42,944 nt of DNA from Eubacterium aggregans (GCF_900107815.1 NZ_FNRK01000021.1:1-42944), one strand, 5' to 3'; positions 1 through 7,568 are shown, counted from the stretch's first letter. The notes: generated by a model from the sequence alone, not told the origin. Numbers and translations: made by a program.

Positions 1-2
1 TG

Positions 3-314
3 ATCCTTCACTCGGATCGTGGGTCGCAATTTACAAGCACAGCCTTCCGAACCGCATTGGCTGCAAAGGGCGCAATCCAAAGTATGAGCAGTGTTGGTCG
101 ATGCTATGATAACGCCCGGATGGAGAGCTTTTTCGCAACGCTCAAGAAAGAAAAACTTTATCGTATTGATACGATGAAGATGACCCAGGAGATGGTCAAG
201 ACGATTATCTTTAGATATATCCAATACTATAATCATCGTCGGATTTACAGCACCAACGATGGTCTCCCGCCGCTCTCTAAGCGGGCACTTTACCACTGTA
301 CTGTTGCTGCATAA
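3..314 (+). CDS. IS3-family transposase (OrfB), C-terminal part
   Basis: The reading frame is open at the left edge and ends at a TAA at 312-314. It holds the end of an rve-type DDE integrase domain. The motif HSDRGSQF carries the second catalytic Asp, and YDNARMESFFATLKKE carries the catalytic Glu, with the YYNHRRI motif after it. These are hallmarks of IS3-family (IS150/IS3-like) OrfB, which cuts and joins the element ends. The N-terminus, the first catalytic Asp and OrfA lie outside the window. An ATG at 57 is internal and not a real start. No frameshift is visible in the part seen, so the element may be intact. The family call is secure; the subgroup is not. Confidence 0.93.
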   Translation: MLHSDRGSQFTSTAFRTALAAKGAIQSMSSVGRCYDNARMESFFATLKKEKLYRIDTMKMTQEMVKTIIFRYIQYYNHRRIYSTNDGLPPLSKRALYHCTVAA

Positions 315-321
315 TTCTCCT

Positions 322-349
322 TGCCGATGGGACTAAACTTTTATTGACA
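322..349 (+). repeat. Probable right terminal inverted repeat of the IS3 element
   Basis: Seven bases after the transposase stop there is a segment ending in TTGACA at 344-349. Read from outside inward on the minus strand it begins TGTCAATAAAAG, and IS3-family ends normally start with TG and finish with CA. The matching left end is outside the window, so the exact boundary and any 3-4 bp target duplication cannot be confirmed. Confidence 0.5.
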
Positions 350-562
350 ATTCCAATTCGCTTCGGACCCCAGGCGCTGACGAATACAGCGTAACCCCTC
401 AGTCGGCAGGGCGCAAACCCTACGGGTTTGATATGGTTTTGGGCGGGTTGACATAACAGCTCTCTAAGAATTGCAATGTACTGCCCGCAGGGGATCCTCC
501 GCTCACGTATCTAAACTGCTTCCCCTCCCTTAAGTTACCAATCGGACAGCCTGAATTTTCTC
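350..562. other. Gene-free segment between the IS end and repeat copy A
   Basis: No credible gene is seen. There is a perfect 7-bp hairpin (CAAACCC at 414-420, loop TAC, GGGTTTG at 424-430) and a 5-bp hairpin (CGCTG/CAGCG) near 375-394. The TAC-loop hairpin resembles the ACAGGC-TAC-GCCTGT hairpin at 17852-17866 in the other gene-free island, but the flanking sequence is not alike. A minus-strand frame across 420-734 has no recognisable protein features. Confidence 0.5.
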
Positions 563-743
563 GGACGAACGGGGAAGTCTGGTTACTGCCGCGGCGGTAC
601 CAACAACCAAAGGGTAGGTGGACATATCCTTTGTGTAAGTCCACATCGGGGCGGACAGGCATGTGTTCGAAAGCGCGTAGCGGTTTCGGTAACACACCCT
701 GTCCGAATTCGCAAGTGGACGGAACAAACGGCATATGTCCGCC
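563..743 (+). repeat. Structured intergenic repeat, copy A
   Basis: This segment is clearly related to 17922-18102, in the same orientation. Both start with GGACGAACGGGG, and about 57 bases later both enter a long imperfect hairpin. In copy A the nested stems are 620-627/733-740, 630-634/724-728, 639-644/715-720, 652-659/698-705, 662-667/691-696, 668-672/684-688 and 674-676/680-682 with loop GTA. Differences from copy B often occur on both sides of a stem, so pairing is kept. It may be a structured RNA or a palindromic mobile element. No coding potential is credible. The strand given is the one on which the copies were compared; the transcribed strand is unknown. Confidence 0.85.
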
Positions 744-793
744 TGCCCGCCCCTTACTGAGAGCTTACCCTACCGCCCCCCTCCCTTACACTC

Positions 794-821
794 AAAAGGA
801 CCGGCACTTGCCGGTCCTTTT
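794..821 (-). terminator. Intrinsic terminator after the large ABC permease
   Basis: A perfect 12-bp stem (794-805 with 810-821, loop ACTT) lies eleven bases past the permease stop at 832. The stem ends in an A/T tract on both sides, so it could work on either strand, but only the minus-strand gene needs it. Confidence 0.85.
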
Positions 822-831
822 CCTTTTCCAT

Positions 832-3800
832 CTACTCAATACTCTTCAAGGACTCAACCATATCCACCCGACGAATCACCGGTCGCATGACAAAGTTTAC
901 GATGAGGGTAAAGCCCATGGTAAACAGACAGGCATAGAGATAGGAGGTGGGGTCGATGCCCCGGGGAAACATCACCACATCAGTTTCCACCGTATTTAAA
1001 ATATAGCCATTGAGCACCACCCCCAGGCCTAGCCCAAAGATCATCCCAATGAGGGAAAGCACGATATTCTCCCGGAAGATATAATTATCCACCTCTCGAT
1101 CATAAAAGCCCAGAACCCGAATGGTAGCAATTTCCCGTACCCGTTCGGACACATTGATATTGGTCAGATTATACAGCACCACAAAGGCCAGGGCCCCGGC
1201 GGATACCAGCATGACAATGACCACCACATTCAAACTACTCATGGTATCGTTGGAATTTTTTACAATATTCGTCGTGTTGGAAATCGTGGCCACATCCCCC
1301 CCTGACAGCCAACGGGATGCAAAGGCTTCCTCATCTGCCGCCTGAGTGGATTTTAAATTAAAGTACGCCGCATTATAGGCCGGCGCTTTCCCAGTGGCTT
1401 TTTGGTAGGCCTCTGGCGAAAGATACACATAGTTTTCAATATAATTCTCCACAATATCCGACACCGTCGTCGTATATTCCGTATCATCCGCATAAATTTG
1501 GATTTCGTCCCCAGTCTTTATTCCAAGGTCCCCAGCCATTTTTTCTGTAATGACGGCCCCCGTCTCTGGCAGGGATACCGCGGCCTGCCCCTGGCGGTGT
1601 CGGAGAACCACAAAGTCCCCTAAAGCCTTGGGATTAGAGGGTACACTCACATAGGCTCCCTTGGAGTATTTTCCTCCAACGGGTTCCATATTCATTTTAG
1701 AAACCTTAACCAGCATGGCATCCTGCATATTCGCATCTTTTTTGAGGCGATCCATAAAGGCAGCCTTATCTGCAACCGTCCCTTCCTCCTTCAGCCCAAG
1801 GGTCCCATCAAAAATGGAAATCTCCTCAAACTGCCGGGGCACAATGGAAAAGATGGAATCCTGGAGACCAAAACCCGCTAAAATCAGGGCGGTACATCCG
1901 GCAATGCCGATAACCGTCATAAGGAAACGGGCCTTATACCGAAAGATATTCCGGGCGGTCACCTTGGAGATAAAACCCATACGAGTCCAAAGGAACTTGA
2001 TTCGCTCCAGTAATATCCGTTTCCCCACCCGAGGGGCCTTTGGGCGCATCAACTGGGCTGGGGCATGGCGCAGCTCCATGTTGGTCACCAGCTCCGCCGC
2101 TCCAACGGTAAAGGCAATGGCCCCCAATATGCTGGCAATAACCATCCCCCAGGGAATATCGATAATCAGATCCGGCACCTGATACAACAGGCTGTAGGCC
2201 GACACAATCAGCCGAGGCAACACATTCACCCCAAAGATTGCACCGACGACGCTCCCAATACCCGCCGCTGTAGCCGCATAAATCACGTATTTAAAGGCGA
2301 TCTGGCTCCGGGAATACCCCAGTCCCTTTAGCGTTCCAATTTCAAGGCGCTGCTCCTCAACCATCCGGGTCATGGTAGTAAAGGAAACCAACACTGCAAC
2401 CAGTAAGAAGAAGAGGGGGAATACGTTGGCCAGATTATCAATCCGTTTAACATCCTCCCCATAGCTGGTGTATCCCGGATTATCATTCCGGTTAAAGACA
2501 TACCATTTCCCCAGGGTCAAATCATCCAGCTGTTTTTGGGCATCGTCAATCTTTGTCTGGGCATCGGCCAGCTGCTGCTCCCCTTCGGCCCGCTTGGTTT
2601 CAAGCTCAGCCTTGCCCTGGGCCAATTGCTCTTTCCCCTGGGCCAGGGCCGTTTCTCCCGCCTCCAGGGTGGCCGCACCGCTTTGGCGACCCTCCTCAAG
2701 CTGGGCCACACCCTGGTTATAAGCTGCCCATCCGGCATCCAACTGAGCACGGCTTGCCTCCAATTGCTTTAGGGCGACGGTTCCCGCATCCAGTGCCTTA
2801 ATGGCTTTTTGGACATCAGCTAGTTGGGCCGCCAGGGTTTTCTGCTGTTCGCTCAACGCCGTAATCTGGGATTCCAGCTGGATATATTCCGGAGTTCCCG
2901 GCGTTAGGGTTTTCAGCTGGGCTTTGAGTCCCTCAAGGGTGGTATCCAAGGTCGTTAAACCATCGGCCAGCTGCTTTTCATTGGCTTTAAGGGACTCGTA
3001 CTGGGCCATTCCCGCATCGTAGGCCTCCCGGCCGGCTTCAAAGGCCGCCAGACCCTGGGCGTATTGTTCCTCACCAGACTCCAGCTCAGCTTTACTGGCC
3101 GCCAGAGTTGCCTCCCCCTCTGCCATTTTTCTGCGATATTGCTCCCACCCCTTTGCCAGCTCCGCCTCACTATCCGCAATTTTAGCTTCTGAACCAGCAA
3201 TGGTTGCCTGGGCCTTGGCAATTTCGGTATCGAAGGTCTGGCGTGCTTCGGCCAGCTCCCGCTTTCCTTTATTGATTTCCAGGGTGCCATCGTTTTTAAT
3301 CTGGTCGTAATTATCCTTTAGCCGCTGATCCCCCACCTCTTTTAAGGAATCCTCCAGTGCTTCTACGGCATCGTCGTAGGCCTTGGAATATCCCAGCTCC
3401 TGGGAGGCTTTTTGAGATTTAATGTAGACATCCGTAAATCGCTCGGTTTTAAACACCTGGGGCAGCACCATCATATACATGGCAATATCCCCACTTCCAA
3501 TGGAGGTGCTTCCCCGTTCAATGGAGACATAGAGGGGGCTTTGGACAAAGCCTACAATGGTATAGGTGTTGTGGGACAGGGTATCGGATGACCTTTTGCC
3601 CTCCCCTTGATCCTCGGGCATGGTAATGATATCCCCAATGGCGTAATTGGAACCGGTGTACTCACTGTGTTTGCTCTTCTCTACCACACATTCTGAATCC
3701 GTCTGGGGCATCCGTCCCTCAATGAGCAGCGGCTGATTTTGCTGCCCCTGTCCAGGGACTGCCATGACCTTGAACACCGGACGTTTTTCTCCCTTATCCA

Positions 3801-4080
3801 CAATGACATCCGTGGAATAGGACGCCGTCACCTGGGATACCGCCGCAGTATCCTCTAACGCCTTAATATCTGCATCTGTAAAGCCCCAGGTGGACACCAG
3901 ATGGATATCCATCAAGTCCTGATTTTTAAAATACGTATTCGCCGTGGTCAATTCACTGGGACTGGTGGCTTTAATCCCAGAAAAGAAGCAAACCCCCAAT
4001 GCAATGATAATGGCGATGGACAAAAAGCGGCTTTTAGATTTCCAAATCTCTTTATAGGTATCTTTATATAGAGCTTTCAT
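832..4080 (-). CDS. Large FtsX/MacB-type ABC transporter permease with coiled-coil extracellular domain
   Basis: The 1082-residue membrane protein has the FtsX-superfamily layout. There is one N-terminal membrane segment (about 17-38) and an extracytoplasmic region. A long Ala/Gln/Glu/Lys-rich coiled coil follows (about 270-530; repeats such as LAQGKEQLAQGKAEL), then an FtsX block of three or four helices (about 545-670), a second periplasmic-type domain, and a final FtsX block (about 960-1075). Such proteins are mechanotransmitting permeases for lipid, peptide or cell-wall functions and need a separate ATPase. I chose ATG 4080 because AAAAGGAA sits at good spacing; an ATG at 4098 has only A/T before it. 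No MacB-type ATPase gene is adjacent: downstream lie a terminator, a repeat and an IS end, and upstream is a divergent regulator. The substrate is unknown. Confidence 0.88.
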   Translation of the reverse strand: MKALYKDTYKEIWKSKSRFLSIAIIIALGVCFFSGIKATSPSELTTANTYFKNQDLMDIHLVSTWGFTDADIKALEDTAAVSQVTASYSTDVIVDKGEKRPVFKVMAVPGQGQQNQPLLIEGRMPQTDSECVVEKSKHSEYTGSNYAIGDIITMPEDQGEGKRSSDTLSHNTYTIVGFVQSPLYVSIERGSTSIGSGDIAMYMMVLPQVFKTERFTDVYIKSQKASQELGYSKAYDDAVEALEDSLKEVGDQRLKDNYDQIKNDGTLEINKGKRELAEARQTFDTEIAKAQATIAGSEAKIADSEAELAKGWEQYRRKMAEGEATLAASKAELESGEEQYAQGLAAFEAGREAYDAGMAQYESLKANEKQLADGLTTLDTTLEGLKAQLKTLTPGTPEYIQLESQITALSEQQKTLAAQLADVQKAIKALDAGTVALKQLEASRAQLDAGWAAYNQGVAQLEEGRQSGAATLEAGETALAQGKEQLAQGKAELETKRAEGEQQLADAQTKIDDAQKQLDDLTLGKWYVFNRNDNPGYTSYGEDVKRIDNLANVFPLFFLLVAVLVSFTTMTRMVEEQRLEIGTLKGLGYSRSQIAFKYVIYAATAAGIGSVVGAIFGVNVLPRLIVSAYSLLYQVPDLIIDIPWGMVIASILGAIAFTVGAAELVTNMELRHAPAQLMRPKAPRVGKRILLERIKFLWTRMGFISKVTARNIFRYKARFLMTVIGIAGCTALILAGFGLQDSIFSIVPRQFEEISIFDGTLGLKEEGTVADKAAFMDRLKKDANMQDAMLVKVSKMNMEPVGGKYSKGAYVSVPSNPKALGDFVVLRHRQGQAAVSLPETGAVITEKMAGDLGIKTGDEIQIYADDTEYTTTVSDIVENYIENYVYLSPEAYQKATGKAPAYNAAYFNLKSTQAADEEAFASRWLSGGDVATISNTTNIVKNSNDTMSSLNVVVIVMLVSAGALAFVVLYNLTNINVSERVREIATIRVLGFYDREVDNYIFRENIVLSLIGMIFGLGLGVVLNGYILNTVETDVVMFPRGIDPTSYLYACLFTMGFTLIVNFVMRPVIRRVDMVESLKSIE

Positions 4081-4110
4081 GACAGTGTTCCTTTTCATTA
4101 ATATTTTTTA

Positions 4111-4119
4111 ATTATACCA
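4111..4119 (-). promoter_or_regulatory. Extended -10 promoter for the large permease gene
   Basis: On the minus strand the sequence reads TGGTATAAT, an extended -10 (TGn plus a perfect TATAAT), about 30 bases before the permease start. No good -35 hexamer is present at 17 bp, which fits an extended -10 promoter. Confidence 0.6.
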
Positions 4120-4146
4120 TATTCCCAATCTCCCCGGTATCCCCTC

Positions 4147-4175
4147 TTGACCCTTAAGGAATCTTTCTATATAAT
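4147..4175 (+). promoter_or_regulatory. Sigma-A type promoter of the Rrf2 regulator gene
   Basis: TTGACC at 4147-4152 and TATAAT at 4170-4175 are separated by exactly 17 bp. The start codon at 4222 is 47 bases downstream, leaving a leader of about 40 bases that is A/T rich and could hold an autoregulatory operator. Confidence 0.85.
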
Positions 4176-4221
4176 AAGTCATAATAAAACATATAATATT
4201 ACTATGAAATGGAGGATCATT

Positions 4222-4668
4222 ATGCGTATCTCTGCCAAGGGGCGTTATGGTCTTGCTGCCATGATTACCCTCGCCCAGGAATCAACCCAAGACCTTTGTA
4301 CTCCGGTTATTGTCATTGCAGAAAAGCTAGGCCTCTCTAAAATTTATCTGGAACAAGTTTTTGCCCTCCTTAAACGGGGAAAACTGGTAACCTCTATCAA
4401 GGGCGCCCAGGGCGGGTACCGTCTCAGTCGTCCGGCCCCCCAGATTAATGCCTATGAAATTTTAACGGCGGTGGAGCAGGTTCTCTTTGAGCCCACTGAG
4501 GACAGTGTTTCAGAAGCGGCTCCCCTGGTGGAAGCCACCATGCGGGAATGTGTTTTTGATTTTCTCGATGACCAATTGCGCAGCGCCCTCGAAAGTGTTA
4601 CCCTGGCCCAATTGGTTAAATCCTTGGAACAACGTTCCTTAGACGGTCCTTTTATGTTTTTTATCTAA
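4222..4668 (+). CDS. Rrf2-family transcriptional regulator (CymR/IscR-like)
   Basis: The 148-residue protein opens MRISAKGRYGLAAM, the signature start of Rrf2 proteins. A winged helix-turn-helix follows (LGLSKIYLEQVFALLKRG, then the wing IKGAQGGYRLSR). It binds DNA as a dimer in the cytoplasm, and relatives control iron-sulfur cluster or cysteine metabolism genes. Only two cysteines are present (in DLCTP and MRECVF), and the three-Cys cluster that binds Fe-S in IscR is absent, so it is closer to CymR-type members in that respect. ATG 4222 is chosen because GGAGG precedes it at the right distance; the frame is open back to 4147 but that part is promoter. It stands alone, with no cysteine desulfurase gene beside it, so its targets may be elsewhere or may include the divergent permease. 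Confidence 0.9.
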   Translation: MRISAKGRYGLAAMITLAQESTQDLCTPVIVIAEKLGLSKIYLEQVFALLKRGKLVTSIKGAQGGYRLSRPAPQINAYEILTAVEQVLFEPTEDSVSEAAPLVEATMRECVFDFLDDQLRSALESVTLAQLVKSLEQRSLDGPFMFFI

Positions 4669-4685
4669 ACTTTTTTGGCTGACAT

Positions 4686-4722
4686 ATGAAAAACACCATC
4701 GGAAACCGATGGTGTTTTTCAT
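4686..4722 (+). terminator. Bidirectional intrinsic terminator after rrf2
   Basis: A perfect 17-bp stem (4686-4702 with 4706-4722, loop AAA) with TTTTTC in the 3' arm. It lies 17 bases after the Rrf2 stop and between convergent genes. The 137 bases from here to the ABC permease stop at 4860 hold only a short palindrome (TCACTTG/CAAGTGA) and no gene. Confidence 0.9.
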
Positions 4723-4859
4723 AAAATAAGGAAAAGAAATGAAAATTTTTATGGAATCACTTGAATCAAGTGAGATCTTATCAATACTTGTATTTTAACA
4801 TATTCCCTTTTCCTTGTGAAGCATTTTCTTCGCAAAATCGTGCAGTTTTTACGCTGAAT

Positions 4860-5669
4860 TTATTCCAGGTTGAGACGGTTTTTTAAAATATAATTCGACC
4901 CAAAGAAGCAACCTGCTGACAGTGCTGCGCCGATGAAGAAGAGCAACCCCAACACACCAATCATCGCCGGCATAGCATCCACCGGGCTGGAAATTTGCCA
5001 GACTAGCCCTTCAATATTAAAGGACATCACAAATACAGCAATCGTTCCAAGAATCTGCAGTACAATATTGATCAGAACATAAGCCCCAATGGCTGCTAAA
5101 ATTCGATTTTTATTAAACAACTGGCCCAGGGTAATGGCAAAATATAAATGTAAAACTTCTGCTAATATATTCACCACAAAGACCAACAGGAGTTCAAAGC
5201 CAAGAAAATAACCGGCAATACCGAATTCAGAGCCTACTGCCTGGAATACCTCCCCGATGGTACTCAGCATAACCATTAGATCATTTCCATTTAAAATCAT
5301 AATGAAGATGGATAGTGTGAACGCAATGGTGGATGCCACAATCCACATCATTGCAACAAGCATCTTCGATAGAATATGCTGCCAGGTTGACACTGGGAGT
5401 GTGAACATTAGATAGCCTTCATCTGTCAGTAAATTTTTATAAAAACGGTAAATAATCAAAATAAAGGTAATGACGAACACGGCGACGGCAGCGATGATGT
5501 ATAACGTCATCGCCAGACCCAGGGTCAACCCCATTGCCAGGGTATTGGGATCAAGATTAATGGCAATAAATATCCGATTAAGTACAGCCAATACAACAAG
5601 CAGACCATAAAGGGGCAGCATATACCGTGCCGTATCCTTTACTTCATATTTTAGTAACTTCTTTAGCAT
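4860..5669 (-). CDS. ABC-2 type transporter permease subunit
   Basis: The 269-residue protein has six predicted membrane helices (about 15-37, 47-75, 106-127, 155-180, 195-218, 238-260). Its first cytoplasmic loop contains FYKNLLTDEGYLMFTLPVS, a motif typical of small ABC-2 permeases paired with YtrA-type regulators in Clostridia. It would form the membrane part of an exporter with the ATPase encoded just upstream, which it overlaps by 7 bases. This gene order, GntR then ATPase then permease, is common for systems answering cell-envelope stress or antibiotics; the substrate cannot be told from sequence. No terminator hairpin directly follows its stop; the bidirectional hairpin at 4686-4722 is about 140 bases further. 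Confidence 0.85.
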   Translation of the reverse strand: MLKKLLKYEVKDTARYMLPLYGLLVVLAVLNRIFIAINLDPNTLAMGLTLGLAMTLYIIAAVAVFVITFILIIYRFYKNLLTDEGYLMFTLPVSTWQHILSKMLVAMMWIVASTIAFTLSIFIMILNGNDLMVMLSTIGEVFQAVGSEFGIAGYFLGFELLLVFVVNILAEVLHLYFAITLGQLFNKNRILAAIGAYVLINIVLQILGTIAVFVMSFNIEGLVWQISSPVDAMPAMIGVLGLLFFIGAALSAGCFFGSNYILKNRLNLE

Positions 5670-6364
5670 CTGAATTCCTCCCTAAACAATGTATCCACCG
5701 AGCACCCACGTTTTTCACGGATATCATCAACGCTTTCCTGCAGCACAAAATTCCCATTGCGAATGAAGATAACTTCGTCCAGCACCTTTTCCACATCTGC
5801 AATCAGGTGTGTTGAAATGACCACCGTCGCCTCCGAATTATAATTCCCAATAATGGTATTCAAGATATAATCCCGGGCCGCTGGGTCCACACCACCAATG
5901 GGTTCATCCAGTAAATAGAGCTTCGCTCGACGGCTCATTACCATAATCAACTGCACCTTTTCCTTGGTTCCCTTGGACATATTTTTAAGGGCTGCTGTCA
6001 TGTCAATGCCAAGGTCCTTAACCATTTCCATGGCTCGGGCTGCTTCAAAATCCTGATAAAAATCGGAGAAGAAGGTGATAATCTGAGGCACTGTCATAGA
6101 TTCATGAAAGTAGGTGCGTTCGGGCAGGTAGGATACCTGGGCCTTTGTCTCCACTGATGGAACCTCCCCGCCGATCAGGATGGTTCCTTCGGTGGGCGTC
6201 AGCAGCCCCGTTGCCAACTTGATCAAAGTGGTTTTTCCCGATCCATTGGGCCCCAACAGCCCGACGATTCGCCCCTTTCCGATATTCAGGGTTAAATCAT
6301 CCAATGCTGTCTGATTGCCGAAGCGCTTGGTCAGACCGATACAACTGAGTAGATTATCATTCAT
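5663..6364 (-). CDS. ABC transporter ATP-binding protein
   Basis: The 233-residue ATPase has Walker A GPNGSGKT (residues 38-45), a Q-loop region, the signature MSKGTKEK (129-136, a variant of LSGGQ common in this exporter group), Walker B LYLLDEP (149-155), a D-loop (GGVD) and the H-loop His 186 (ISTHL). It would power export through the ABC-2 permease encoded next. It overlaps the regulator upstream by 4 bases (ATGA) and the permease downstream by 7, so the three are translationally coupled. Length is normal for a single nucleotide-binding domain of this type. Confidence 0.95.
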   Translation of the reverse strand: MNDNLLSCIGLTKRFGNQTALDDLTLNIGKGRIVGLLGPNGSGKTTLIKLATGLLTPTEGTILIGGEVPSVETKAQVSYLPERTYFHESMTVPQIITFFSDFYQDFEAARAMEMVKDLGIDMTAALKNMSKGTKEKVQLIMVMSRRAKLYLLDEPIGGVDPAARDYILNTIIGNYNSEATVVISTHLIADVEKVLDEVIFIRNGNFVLQESVDDIREKRGCSVDTLFREEFRC

Positions 6365-6729
6365 GATTGTACCCCTTCCATTTCCCCGATAAGCTGAACA
6401 ACATCTTTCTTTGTGAAGCCAAGCTGCGACATCTTTTCTAAAAATTCCTCAATTTCCTTTAAAGCAACCCCGTATTTTACTTCTTTAATCATCCCAATAT
6501 CCTCCGTAATGAATCGTCCACTGGTTCGCTGGGCATAAACCAGTCCCGTTCCCTCCATCTCTGCTAAAGCCCGCTGCATCGTATTAGGATTAACCGCAGC
6601 CTGTCCGGCCAACTCCCTCACTGATGGCAGCTTTTCACCCGGGGCAAATACCCCGGCAATAATGCCTATTTTAATCTGATCAATCAGCTGGCGATAAACC
6701 GGCCGATCAGAATCAATGTGCCATTCCAT
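6361..6729 (-). CDS. GntR-family regulator, YtrA subfamily
   Basis: The 122-residue protein has an N-terminal winged helix (PVYRQLIDQIKIGI, GEKLPSVRELA, NPNTMQRALAEME, then the RTSGRFIT wing, residues 10-75) and only about 45 C-terminal residues. This short effector and dimerisation tail is typical of the YtrA subfamily, which represses adjacent ABC exporter genes. It is first in the operon, and GAGGAGG precedes its ATG. The 17-bp-arm palindrome at 6741-6778, lying between promoter and start codon, is its likely operator, so the operon would be autorepressed. Confidence 0.92.
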   Translation of the reverse strand: MEWHIDSDRPVYRQLIDQIKIGIIAGVFAPGEKLPSVRELAGQAAVNPNTMQRALAEMEGTGLVYAQRTSGRFITEDIGMIKEVKYGVALKEIEEFLEKMSQLGFTKKDVVQLIGEMEGVQS

Positions 6730-6740
6730 GGGAACCTCCT

Positions 6741-6778
6741 CTGTATTATTGTATTAATAACTTAATACAATAATACAG
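6741..6778 (-). promoter_or_regulatory. Palindromic operator of the GntR-ABC operon
   Basis: Perfect inverted repeat with 17-bp arms (6741-6757 and 6762-6778) and a 4-base centre. The arms begin CTGTATTATTGTATTAA. It overlaps the -10 box (6770-6775) and runs to three bases from the ribosome binding site, where a bound repressor would block transcription. Symmetry with a TGTAT..ATACA core fits GntR/YtrA operators. Confidence 0.8.
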
Positions 6779-6798
6779 CCTTTCCCCTCCCTTGTCAA
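6770..6798 (-). promoter_or_regulatory. Promoter of the GntR-ABC operon
   Basis: On the minus strand TTGACA (6798-6793) and TATTAT (6775-6770) are spaced by 17 bp, close to consensus. A strong promoter buried in an operator palindrome suggests tight repression with high induced expression. Confidence 0.85.
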
Positions 6799-6809
6799 TC
6801 CCTTTTTCA

Positions 6810-6838
6810 AAAAAAGAAAAAACCATCCGAAGATGGTT
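6810..6838 (-). terminator. Intrinsic terminator of the dusB/UPF0489 operon
   Basis: On the minus strand AACCATC, loop TTCG, GATGGTT is followed by a long T-rich run. The UUCG tetraloop is unusually stable. The stem overlaps the stop codon of the UPF0489-like gene (6837-6839). Confidence 0.88.
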
Positions 6839-7568
6839 AATCCCATTGAAGCAGCGACTCAAGGACCTTTAATAAATCCCTCTCACACTGCTCTAAATCA
6901 TAGGTTTTATCGCGACGCAGATAATCAAAGTACTTTTTAGACCGGGCGATGGTGATGGAGTGGGCCTCCTGGACCAGGGCTTTGAAACACTGATGGTCCC
7001 TCCCCAGCTTTAAATTATCAGCCTCCATAAAATAATCCAAATCAATATCCAGAATATAAGGCTGACCCAATACCGCTGTCTCAAAGCCGGCAGACTTAAA
7101 CATGCCATCGGAAAGATCCCCCACCTTGCCCGGAGGAATCAGATAGTGATGACCGGTGGGGTAAACATGCTTCTCCATCGCGTTTAACATATGATAATCG
7201 GATAAATACCCAAGGGCCATGGCAGTGTTGATCTGCTCGTCATTATTCATCCGGGACATGACCGCCTCCAGGGATTCAAGATCCTCCCTTTGAATCCGGG
7301 CCAGCATGGCTTCTCCCATGGGGGACACCAACGCGTCCGCCCGTTCTGGATCAATGGCCACTGCTTTTTGATAGGCCATCATCCAGAAGGGTGGGTTGGT
7401 GTCGGGGTGATAGTCGATGCTGATTAAAACAAGGGGTTTCCCCAGGTCCAGGGCGGCTGTTCCCCAAAAGAGAATGGCGTATTGGTGTTCGTCCATCACC
7501 GCTATGCTTTTTCCCGAGACGTTATAAACATCGATATGCTGTGACGCTTTAATGGTTTCATTCATCAC
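6837..7568 (-). CDS. UPF0489-like protein with arginase-type metal motifs
   Basis: The 243-residue soluble protein has no signal or membrane segment. ISIDYHPDTN (about residues 49-58) and ILDIDLDYF (about 171-179) look like the D-x-H-x-D and D-x-D metal ligands of the arginase/deacetylase fold, and resemble UPF0489 (C5orf22-like) proteins. The reaction is unknown, so no function is assigned. It is last in the coaX-dusB run and overlaps dusB by 11 bases. The start is GTG 7568 or ATG 7565; AGGA is better spaced from the GTG. The family assignment is from memory of these motifs and should be tested by a profile search. Confidence 0.65.
   Translation of the reverse strand: MMNETIKASQHIDVYNVSGKSIAVMDEHQYAILFWGTAALDLGKPLVLISIDYHPDTNPPFWMMAYQKAVAIDPERADALVSPMGEAMLARIQREDLESLEAVMSRMNNDEQINTAMALGYLSDYHMLNAMEKHVYPTGHHYLIPPGKVGDLSDGMFKSAGFETAVLGQPYILDIDLDYFMEADNLKLGRDHQCFKALVQEAHSITIARSKKYFDYLRRDKTYDLEQCERDLLKVLESLLQWD

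Noticed and set aside
420-734. Minus-strand open frames over repeat copy A (also 530-727), with similar ones at 17663-18055 and 17911-18168
   Set aside because: They resemble each other (EHxPVRPDxDL..) only because both overlie copies of the structured repeat. They have no ribosome binding site, no family, and the covariation follows base pairing rather than codon positions.
1661-2182. Plus-strand open frames inside the ABC permease, and similar long antisense frames in mfd, addA, addB, ftsH and dusB
   Set aside because: They are antisense shadows of strongly supported genes. They lack ribosome binding sites and family motifs.
4147-4221. N-terminal extension of the Rrf2 regulator
   Set aside because: It overlaps a consensus promoter, and the protein family starts at MRISAKGRYG with GGAGG in front.
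4756-4775. TCACTTGA-type palindrome as an operator
   Set aside because: It lies between two gene ends, with no promoter nearby to regulate.
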